The notes beneath the pieces were generated by a model. It searched no databases. It had not been told where the DNA came from and was given only the letters and a program-made list of their open reading frames with translations. Positions 1 to 4,594 of a DNA stretch of 5,599 bases are shown here, piece by piece. The translations under genes were made by a program, and so were the position numbers. Source of the DNA: a candidate division LCP-89 bacterium (GTDB lineage: Bacteria; Electryoneota; B3-LCP); the NCBI GenBank assembly GCA_025774735.1, contig JALGZU010000205.1, forward strand, positions 1 to 5,599. The letters run 5' to 3'. Numbering within the stretch: the first letter of the stretch is position 1; each line of letters begins with the position of its first letter.

Positions 1-371
1 AGCAGTTTTTTGAAAAAATCGCGGTAAGAATCCTTCAGAGATTTAGTCTATTTTGGAGGCGACTGGTGGGATCGTAAAAAGGAGATATTCTGCAGTATTC
101 AAAGGCGATACCTGTCCCTGCGCTCAGGGCGATGCCGACATCCGCTTGTGCAAGGGCTGGAGCATCGCTCAACCCGCAACCCACCGTGGCGACGACCCCC
201 TTCACTGACTCTGCAATTCATGAATCGCTTTCGTCTTTTCTGTGGGTAAGCTAAAGAGTTTATTTGATTTGTTCCCACATGTTCGATAATCCGCCGGGAT
301 GCAAAAAATGCATCACTCGAAATTTGGTAATGGAATTTCACAGGGAGACGGCTATGAATCGATTGAAACAC
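1..371 (-). pseudogene. Decayed heavy-metal P-type ATPase fragment (C-terminal half of catalytic domain)
   Basis: Read leftward, three frames join into one P-type ATPase sequence. Bases 371 to about 240 encode a segment with ISSDAFFASRRIIEHVG and SLAYPQ, matching the TGDN helix and the stretch after it. The next frame gives [13 protein letters not shown] third, from about 205, gives [19 protein letters not shown], the hinge region normally written GDGxNDAPAL. Apparent lesions are one base lost near 240, one lost near 205, an extra T near 97 (after which TAEYLLF resumes), and a TAA at 43-45. Two signature positions are also changed: Asp to Cys and Asn to Ser in the hinge, and TGD to SSD. The 5' part, with the phosphorylated DKTG and most membrane helices, is absent; homology stops just before the tRNA promoter. 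The 3' end runs off the window. Homology to P1B (copper or other heavy metal) pumps is inferred from motifs; the metal cannot be told. Confidence 0.75.
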
Positions 372-396
372 TCAAAGCGAGAGACCGAAAATAGAT

Positions 397-425
397 TTGA
401 CAAAGCAGGTTTTATATGCTATATT
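397..425 (+). promoter_or_regulatory. Promoter of tRNA-Thr
   Basis: Perfect -35 TTGACA at 397-402, a 17-base spacer and -10 TATATT at 420-425. A TG dinucleotide one base before the -10 (417-418) makes it an extended -10. The expected start near 432 leaves a leader of about 7 bases before the tRNA, typical of a strong stable-RNA promoter. Confidence 0.85.
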
Positions 426-438
426 ATTAACCTTTGAA

Positions 439-511
439 GCCACCGTAACTCAGCTGGTAGAGTAGCTGATTCGTAATCAGTTTGTCGGAGGTTCGAATCC
501 TCTCGGTGGCT
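439..511 (+). tRNA. tRNA-Thr (anticodon CGU)
   Basis: A complete 73-base cloverleaf can be drawn. The acceptor stem is GCCACCG (439-445) with CGGTGGC (504-510). The D stem is ACTC/GAGT (448-451/460-463). The anticodon stem is GCTGA/TCAGT (465-469/477-481) around loop TTCGTAA. The variable loop has 5 bases. The T stem is 487-491/499-503 with the standard TTCGAAT loop. Anticodon CGT at 472-474 reads ACG, threonine. G1-C72 and C2-G71 agree with known threonine identity elements. The discriminator base is T511 and CCA is not encoded, so CCA must be added by nucleotidyltransferase. It is a single-gene transcription unit with its own promoter and terminator. Confidence 0.96.
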
Positions 512-518
512 CATTCCG

Positions 519-545
519 GTCCCGTTCAGGCGGGACTTTTCTTTT
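519..545 (+). terminator. Rho-independent terminator of tRNA-Thr
   Basis: Six-base-pair stem GTCCCG (519-524) with CGGGAC (531-536), a 6-base loop, then TTTTCTTTT (537-545). It begins 8 bases after the tRNA. Confidence 0.88.
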
Positions 546-557
546 CAGTAATATATC

Positions 558-585
558 AAAAAAACCGTCCTGGCGACGGTTTTTC
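558..585. terminator. Bidirectional terminator between convergent tRNA-Thr and the FAD oxidoreductase gene
   Basis: Stem ACCGTC (564-569) with GACGGT (575-580) and loop CTGGC. It is preceded by an A-run (558-564) and followed by a T-run (580-584). It therefore has a U-tract on both strands: a backup for the tRNA unit on the plus strand, and the terminator of the leftward oxidoreductase gene whose stop is about 68 bases away. Confidence 0.85.
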
Positions 586-651
586 AATTTATGATATTTA
601 TAAACAGATATTTACAAGAGGCTTCGGAAGTGTTCATTGTGCGGGAAAGCA

Positions 652-2022
652 TCAATGAGCGAAGTAGGTGTCTTTTCCGGCGATCTCTTTGCCCGTGATC
701 AGGTGATCGGCGTAGTCCATGGCCATCTTCATGGAATGGTCCATGTTGTTGTACCAGAAAGTGCCGCAGCGACCCAGGAGCAGCAGGTTTTTCACGCTGG
801 ATAGCTCTTCGGTGGCCTTCTTCAGATTTACCTTATAATCGAGATCGTAGATTGGGTAGGTGTTCTTGACCCGCTCAATCCAGACCTCTTCCATCTGGTC
901 GTCGCGGGACACAAGCTTGCTGGTCACCAGGTCTTTTTTAACGGTGGGAATCCACTGTTCGGGGTTCTGCCAGGTGTCGTCGTCTTCGAAGCAGGTGATC
1001 TCAACGTTCACGCCGCAGTAGCCGTCCGGCGTGTTCTTGGTGTTGAACAGCTTCGGCGCCGAGATGCGGTTGATGGTGATGCTCCGGTCGCCGTAGTAGA
1101 GCCACTGATAATCCCGGTTCAGCTCGCCGCTGACGGCGATATTGTAGCAGACCATGGCCAGGTAGCGCAGGGAGTAGGGGCCCATCTCCAGCATCCTGGC
1201 CAGCGAGTGAATCTCCCCGCTCCATGCGAGGTTTTCCACCTCGATGGACTCACCATTGGAGAGAGTCACCTCGGAAACGATACCGTTTGAATTGGAAATA
1301 TTTGTTACCTGCGTTCCGGTCAGAATCCTGCCTCCCTTGCTGCGGATTTTATCCGCAAGCCGTTCGGAAAAGTCTGCGCAGCCGGGTGCGTTGGGATAGA
1401 TGAAGTCAGTGTCCACCTTTTTGGGCAGGAGGACCCCCTTGATGATGTCGAAAAGGGTGTTGGCCTTGACGCGCTTGTCGATGACGGCGCGGTTGATACC
1501 GGCGGTGGCCCAGTCGACGTGCACGTCCTCACAGGGGATCTGAATGAACTTCTCGGTATAGTACTTGAAGAAGTGTTCGTAAAGCGTCTTGCCGTAGCGG
1601 GAGATCGTGTATTCAGTGAAGCTGTCTGGATTCTCAGGCTCGTACCTGGAGAGCAGGTCGAAGACCGACTTCATCATGATGCCGGGAGGCATTTTGAAGA
1701 TGCTGGAGGATGAGAGCGGCCAGTCGAAGTACTTGCCGAACATATAGACGCCGCTCTTGCGGCGGATGACCAGGTGGTCTTCCCCCAGAACGTCCCGGAT
1801 GAAGGCGAGTACATCCTGGTCGTCGGTGTGAAAGCGGTGCGGTCCGATGTCGAAGGTGAAGCCGTCGTAATGGTAAGAGCGGGCGAGGCCGCCCACCACC
1901 GGTTCCTGTTCGACCAGGACGACCGGTTTGCCGGCTTGACTCAAAAGGTATCCCAGGGTCAATCCGGCGAGGCCGGCCCCGACGATGACGGTCGTGCCGT
2001 TAGGGTTTTCAGAGTTGGGCAT
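652..2022 (-). CDS. FAD-dependent oxidoreductase, UDP-galactopyranose mutase / amine oxidase (protoporphyrinogen-oxidase-like) family
   Basis: A 456-residue probable cytosolic flavoenzyme with no signal peptide. The FAD Rossmann motif VIVGAGLAG lies at residues 12-20, the ribose-binding acid is E38 (VLVEQE), and GGLARS follows at 44-49. Residues 58-65 read DIGPHRFH, as in the UGM-like branch of the amine oxidase fold. Residues 143-171 carry YGKTLYEHFFKYYTEKF..IPC..V..DWA, characteristic of that branch. The C-terminal flavin-contacting segment GRCGTFWYNNMD (417-428) resembles GRxGTxxYxxMD of UDP-galactopyranose mutases. Family members are often linked to glycan or LPS synthesis, but no glycan gene is nearby, so the substrate is unknown; isomerase or desaturase-type chemistry is possible. 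ATG at 2022 is the first start after an upstream in-frame TAA. There is no Shine-Dalgarno sequence, and a strong promoter sits about 50 bases upstream. Family call is firm; exact function is not. Confidence 0.9.
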   Translation of the reverse strand: MPNSENPNGTTVIVGAGLAGLTLGYLLSQAGKPVVLVEQEPVVGGLARSYHYDGFTFDIGPHRFHTDDQDVLAFIRDVLGEDHLVIRRKSGVYMFGKYFDWPLSSSSIFKMPPGIMMKSVFDLLSRYEPENPDSFTEYTISRYGKTLYEHFFKYYTEKFIQIPCEDVHVDWATAGINRAVIDKRVKANTLFDIIKGVLLPKKVDTDFIYPNAPGCADFSERLADKIRSKGGRILTGTQVTNISNSNGIVSEVTLSNGESIEVENLAWSGEIHSLARMLEMGPYSLRYLAMVCYNIAVSGELNRDYQWLYYGDRSITINRISAPKLFNTKNTPDGYCGVNVEITCFEDDDTWQNPEQWIPTVKKDLVTSKLVSRDDQMEEVWIERVKNTYPIYDLDYKVNLKKATEELSSVKNLLLLGRCGTFWYNNMDHSMKMAMDYADHLITGKEIAGKDTYFAH

Positions 2023-2072
2023 GTAAGCAATTTCGCGTTCAGTGATCCGATGTATCTGTTTATCGAAGCATT

Positions 2073-2101
2073 AATATACAATGGATTCGGGCGCAAGTCA
2101 A
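2073..2101 (-). promoter_or_regulatory. Promoter of the FAD oxidoreductase gene
   Basis: On the minus strand: -35 TTGACT (2101-2096), 17-base spacer, -10 TATATT (2078-2073). The predicted start near 2066 gives a 5' leader of about 44 bases. The -35 differs from consensus at one base and the -10 at one base. Confidence 0.8.
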
Positions 2102-2393
2102 GCTGAGAGTGGAGTAAATGGACTGTTGGGTGGGATGTTATGGATGATGTTGCCGAAGCGCAAACAGCGTCAAGTTCGGTGGACAAAAGCTGCTGTCCGC
2201 CAATATTGTCAGCGGGTTTCCGCACGATTTAGATTTTGGAGGGACAAATTTGTTGCAGGAGGGGATGTTTGATATAGTCGTCATGGTTTTGGGATGATTG
2301 GATTTTAAAGGAGGGTTATCATATATAATATACAACAATTTTGTGGAGAATGCAAGGGGAAAGTGGGGGAATTGGGAGAGGTGCATCCATTAA
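2102..2393. other. Intergenic region without a credible gene
   Basis: About 290 bases between the oxidoreductase promoter and the repeats beyond the secreted-protein gene. Short open frames exist on both strands (a plus frame 2081-2272, a minus frame 2138-2386), but none has a start context, recognisable domain or credible composition. A weak hairpin is visible: GGTGGACA (2178-2185) with TGTCCGCC (2194-2201), one G-U pair, no T-tract. AAAGGAGGG at 2307-2315 resembles a ribosome binding site but no start codon follows at a suitable distance. AGGAGGGG before ATG at 2267 opens only a 10-codon frame. The one notable item is the promoter-like element listed separately. Confidence 0.6.
2327..2355 (-). 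promoter_or_regulatory. Orphan leftward promoter-like element
   Basis: On the minus strand: TTGCAT (2355-2350), 17-base spacer, TATATT (2332-2327). The -35 matches consensus at only three positions, but the -10 and spacing equal those of the other promoters here. The -10 region TTGTATATTATATATGA matches that of the secreted-protein gene at 16 of 17 bases. No gene follows before the oxidoreductase promoter about 230 bases further on. It could drive a short untranslated RNA, add distant transcription to the oxidoreductase gene, or be a relic. Confidence 0.45.
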
Positions 2394-2421
2394 TGTCATC
2401 CCTGCGGACGCAGGAATGACA
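2394..2421. repeat. Palindromic intergenic repeat (GTCAT..ATGAC type)
   Basis: Near-perfect inverted repeat: TGTCATCCCTGCG (2394-2406) pairs with CGCAGGAATGACA (2409-2421) around GA, with one mismatch (C2400/A2415). This form, GTCAT plus a GC-rich arm, resembles palindromic elements scattered between genes of many environmental bacteria. It lies directly downstream of the secreted-protein gene. It lacks a U-tract, so termination is uncertain; it could stabilise the mRNA 3' end. Confidence 0.75.
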
Positions 2422-2427
2422 GTTTGC

Positions 2428-2452
2428 GGGCGAATACAAGATTCGCCCCTAC
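2428..2452. repeat. Hairpin repeat, GGGCG..CGCCC-CTAC family, copy 1
   Basis: Perfect 8-base-pair stem GGGCGAAT (2428-2435) with ATTCGCCC (2441-2448), loop ACAAG, followed by CTAC (2449-2452). The CTAC tail overlaps the secreted-protein gene: CTA at 2449-2451 is its TAG stop on the minus strand. The same architecture recurs at 4366-4388, 4501-4525 and 4530-4554. Confidence 0.8.
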
Positions 2453-4128
2453 CTAATGATCGCCACCTTGCCCGAGCATTCGCCCTGCGGAGTTTTGATT
2501 CTCACGAAATAGATGCCGGAAGAGAGATTGGCCCTGTCGAAATGGACGCTGTGTGCGCCGGATGGCAGGCGGGCGTTCCCGATGGTTCTCACACGCTGCC
2601 CCAAGAGGTTGTACAGGTCAATCTGCACCCGCCCGGACGAGGGAATTTCGAAATAGATGCGATTTTCCAATACGCCGGAAATCTGAGGTGTGGGTTCTTC
2701 ACGTTTTATGCGCGGATCCGGCCCGCCAAGGGTTCCATCGGCATTGACATGTTTGCCGTAGACATCGAAAGTGTATGGATTATAGCCTGTTTCCTCACTC
2801 CAGACACCGACCGCCCCTCCCACGCCATCGGGAACAATATTGAGATAATCAACCACCGATAATTCTTCTCCGTTTACTATGGCTGTCAACACACTCGAAT
2901 CTACCATGGTTTTATTGCCATCGATATCCAGGGCTTGAGTATAGAGGTATTTGGGCCAGTCGAACGGGTGATCAAAATGATGAAGTTCATAGAAAGCGAA
3001 AAACAGGTCGTCGTGATAGGCGTATGTCTGCCCGCCGAGGGCTAGTTCGCTGGTATAGCCAAATTCCGCCCCGTACTGTCCGGGCCAATAGACGTTCCCG
3101 TAAATGTCCATGCGCTGACCGTACGTCCAGTAGCCAATTGACGGATTGCCTACAGCGAATCCCAGATAAAAGTAAATCGAGTCTCCGGGAATCATCTCAG
3201 CCCAGAGATACCAACTGACTTGAGGTACGGTCCATAAAATATTGCCAGTGCTATCGATGCGCGATACTGAATTGGCGTACCCACCGCCACCCATCGCACT
3301 GGTGTGAATGAGGAAGCCACACTCGCCGTCAGGAAGGAGCTGGTGAAAAGTTCCAGCGTAACAGAGGAATTGTCCACCGGGTTCCCAGGCAGCTCTGCCA
3401 GTAGAGTAGAACCTCTGCATGAAGAAAGCTGGATTGGAAGAGTAAGGCGGCCTATGGTCCACCCAGACCACATAACACCCCCCGGTGCCGTCAGGGGTGA
3501 CTTTCGGAAACCATTGGCTGCTTGCTTCAGCCGCAACGACAACACCTCTTCCACCAAAGGTAACCTGGCCGAGTGAATCGATATGCTGTAAATACAGATC
3601 ATAAAAATCATCCTCCGGTTCCTCAGGGGCGATTGCCAGGTAAAAACCTCCATTCCCATCGATGCAGATATCGAAATGCCCAGTTGCCTCGGGGTAAACG
3701 TTGGCCCCCGAATCCGACCAACAGATTTCACCCTCCGAATTAATTCTCTGTGTCCTTTGAGTATCATCTAGGGTTTCCGGCCAACAAAAAACAGCCCCTC
3801 CCGCACCATCATGAATCAACTCGACATCGCCATAAATAGAGTGAAAAACAGCAGGATGAACGGACTGGGGGGCGGTAAGCTGTCCATACCGGTCAATAAT
3901 GAGAAAATGATAATCCAACGCAGATCGCCGATATACAACTAACACTCTACCATCAGAGAATTGCAAAGCGTGGGGATGCTTCATCATGCTATCCGGATCG
4001 GCCGCTACCGGCCGGCTAATTTCGGGAGTGGTGTACCAGTGCCAGTACTGGGTTGTATCCGGCTGTGCGGCGCAGGGCGGGGCCAGTATGAGGGTGGAAA
4101 TAAGTAATATGAAGATTTTGATACGCAT
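2449..4128 (-). CDS. Secreted beta-propeller-like protein with type IX secretion (Por) C-terminal sorting domain
   Basis: 559 residues. Residues 1-21 form a Sec signal peptide (MRIK, hydrophobic core, cleavage near CAA/Q); no lipobox. The body has about seven or eight divergent repeats built on DGxGG, a hydrophobic strand with W or Y, then Q-x-hydrophobic-D-S/x-x-G and W. They lie near residues 59, 107, 157, 213, 267, 337, 395 and 434, suggesting a propeller fold. Residues 484-559 are a sorting domain (hydrophobic-DLYNLLGQRVRT, LPSGAH, LSSGIYFVRI, ending GKVAIIR), which directs export through the type IX system and surface anchoring or release. The role is unknown; no catalytic motif is seen. 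An in-frame ATG at 4164 lies upstream of the probable transcription start, so M at 4128, which directly begins the signal peptide, is chosen. No Shine-Dalgarno is present; the leader is about 20 bases. The stop falls in a repeat. Type IX machinery must lie elsewhere in the genome. Confidence 0.9.
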   Translation of the reverse strand: MRIKIFILLISTLILAPPCAAQPDTTQYWHWYTTPEISRPVAADPDSMMKHPHALQFSDGRVLVVYRRSALDYHFLIIDRYGQLTAPQSVHPAVFHSIYGDVELIHDGAGGAVFCWPETLDDTQRTQRINSEGEICWSDSGANVYPEATGHFDICIDGNGGFYLAIAPEEPEDDFYDLYLQHIDSLGQVTFGGRGVVVAAEASSQWFPKVTPDGTGGCYVVWVDHRPPYSSNPAFFMQRFYSTGRAAWEPGGQFLCYAGTFHQLLPDGECGFLIHTSAMGGGGYANSVSRIDSTGNILWTVPQVSWYLWAEMIPGDSIYFYLGFAVGNPSIGYWTYGQRMDIYGNVYWPGQYGAEFGYTSELALGGQTYAYHDDLFFAFYELHHFDHPFDWPKYLYTQALDIDGNKTMVDSSVLTAIVNGEELSVVDYLNIVPDGVGGAVGVWSEETGYNPYTFDVYGKHVNADGTLGGPDPRIKREEPTPQISGVLENRIYFEIPSSGRVQIDLYNLLGQRVRTIGNARLPSGAHSVHFDRANLSSGIYFVRIKTPQGECSGKVAIIR

Positions 4129-4155
4129 GGCTTTGACCGAATAGAGTTCATCTAT

Positions 4156-4184
4156 AATATACAAACTGAATCCGGGAAAGTCAA
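4156..4184 (-). promoter_or_regulatory. Promoter of the type IX secreted-protein gene
   Basis: On the minus strand: -35 TTGACT (4184-4179), 17-base spacer, -10 TATATT (4161-4156). Transcription would begin near 4149, which rules out the upstream ATG at 4164 and supports the start at 4128. Confidence 0.8.
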
Positions 4185-4242
4185 GAGAAGAATGGAAGGT
4201 GGGGAAGATTTTTTATTTTGTCTGAACCGCGGATTACAAAAT

Positions 4243-4282
4243 GAGATTGCTTCGTCCGCCATTCGGCGGACTCGCAATGACC
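4243..4282. repeat. REP-like palindrome, GAGATTGC..GCAATGACC type, copy 1
   Basis: Outer arms ATTGC (4246-4250) and GCAAT (4274-4278) flank an inner perfect 7-base-pair stem GTCCGCC (4254-4260) with GGCGGAC (4265-4271) and loop ATTC. The elements in this 410-base gap (4185-4594) account for most of it, and I see no gene there. Weak open frames across the gap read only repeat sequence. Confidence 0.75.
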
Positions 4283-4289
4283 ATGGGGG

Positions 4290-4357
4290 GAGATTGCCAC
4301 GTCATCCGCCGTCCGGCGGATTCCTCGCCCCAAAGGGGTCCCCTTGGGATAATGACC
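4290..4357. repeat. REP-like palindrome, GAGATTGC type, copy 2, with an internal insertion
   Basis: Begins GAGATTGC like copy 1 and has an inner stem ATCCGCC (4304-4310) with GGCGGAT (4315-4321), loop GTCC. Where copy 1 reads CTCGCAATGACC, this copy reads CTCG (4324-4327), about 22 extra bases, then AATGACC (4351-4357). The extra part is itself two small hairpins, CCCC-AAA-GGGG (4328-4338) and TCCC-CTT-GGGA (4339-4349). Confidence 0.65.
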
Positions 4358-4359
4358 AC

Positions 4360-4388
4360 AAAAAAGGGCGGGGAGACCCCGCCCCTAC
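4360..4388 (-). terminator. GGGCG..CGCCC-CTAC repeat, copy 2, shaped as a leftward intrinsic terminator
   Basis: Perfect GC-only 8-base-pair stem GGGCGGGG (4366-4373) with CCCCGCCC (4377-4384), loop AGA, then CTAC. A run of six A at 4360-4365 makes the minus-strand RNA a strong stem followed by UUUUUU, oriented to stop transcription arriving from sthA before the secreted-protein promoter. It is both a dispersed repeat and a plausible terminator. Confidence 0.75.
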
Positions 4389-4404
4389 ACCCGAAAACGC
4401 GAGG

Positions 4405-4420
4405 GAAAAAAGGGCGAACA
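4405..4420. repeat. Truncated left half of a GGGCG-family hairpin repeat
   Basis: The A-run followed by GGGCGAACA repeats the left edge of the family (compare AAAAAAGGGCG at 4360 and GGGCGAATACA at 2428). No complementary right arm or CTAC follows; after about 15 bases the long GTCAT palindrome begins, so this copy appears cut off. Confidence 0.45.
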
Positions 4421-4435
4421 GACCACGATCAATAC

Positions 4436-4490
4436 GTCATCCTGAACGCAGTGAAGGATCTCCGAGATTCTTCGCTTCGCTCAGAATGAC
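4436..4490. repeat. Long palindromic intergenic repeat (GTCAT..ATGAC, 55 bases)
   Basis: Almost the whole element folds into one stem: GTCATCCTGAACGCAGTGAA with GGATCTC on the left arm pairs with GAGATTCTTCGC, TTCGCTCAGAATGAC on the right, about 24 to 26 pairs with three mismatches (4441/4485, 4446/4480, 4449/4477) and a few G-U pairs. It shares the GTCAT..ATGAC ends with the element at 2394-2421. Elements of this sequence are familiar from intergenic regions of many environmental genomes, where they are often mispredicted as small proteins (frame reading VILNAVKDL). Confidence 0.85.
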
Positions 4491-4492
4491 CC

Positions 4493-4525
4493 AAAAGAAA
4501 GGGCGATCCTCCGGGTCGCCCCTAC
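4493..4525 (-). terminator. GGGCG..CGCCC-CTAC repeat, copy 3, leftward terminator-like
   Basis: Nine-base-pair stem GGGCGATCC (4501-4509) with GGGTCGCCC (4513-4521), loop TCC, one G-U pair, then CTAC (4522-4525). On the minus strand the stem is followed by TTTCTTTT (4500-4493), so it can terminate sthA about 70 bases after its stop. Confidence 0.7.
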
Positions 4526-4529
4526 AAAT

Positions 4530-4554
4530 GGCGGGGGAAGAACCCCCGCCCTAC
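4530..4554. repeat. GGCGG..CCGCC-CTAC hairpin repeat, copy 4
   Basis: Perfect 8-base-pair stem GGCGGGGG (4530-4537) with CCCCCGCC (4543-4550), loop AAGAA, then CTAC (4551-4554). It lies 5 bases from copy 3, in the same orientation, and is the first structure downstream of the sthA stop. Only a short AAAT precedes it, so it is a poor terminator by itself. CCTACGGA at 4550-4557 recurs at 4581-4588. Confidence 0.7.
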
Positions 4555-4594
4555 GGATTTGGTTAACCACGGGGCCAGCACCTACGGAAATCCA

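Noticed and set aside
99..371. A 90-codon minus-strand open frame as an intact gene
   Set aside because: Only its first half resembles ATPase sequence; the homology then moves to two other frames. It is part of a pseudogene.
439..600. Phage or island attachment site at the tRNA 3' end
   Set aside because: No integrase and no second copy of the tRNA 3' end is visible in the window.
2081..2272. 63-codon plus-strand frame rich in Arg, Lys, Gln and Trp
   Set aside because: No ribosome binding site, its start overlaps the oxidoreductase promoter, and no family is recognisable.
2138..2386. 82-codon minus-strand frame, or its internal ATG at 2284 (48 codons) behind the orphan promoter
   Set aside because: Low-complexity composition and no start signal. 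Kept only as a possible untranslated transcript region.
4129..4164. Upstream ATG giving the secreted protein 12 more residues
   Set aside because: The ATG overlaps the -10 region of the promoter, upstream of the likely transcript start, and would put charged residues before the signal peptide.
4243..4554. CRISPR array, suggested by clustered repeats
   Set aside because: The repeats belong to several different palindrome families, with irregular spacing and no uniform spacers.
4192..4566. Plus-strand open frames in the repeat-rich gap
   Set aside because: They translate palindromic repeats (the familiar VILNAVKDL reading) and have no start context.
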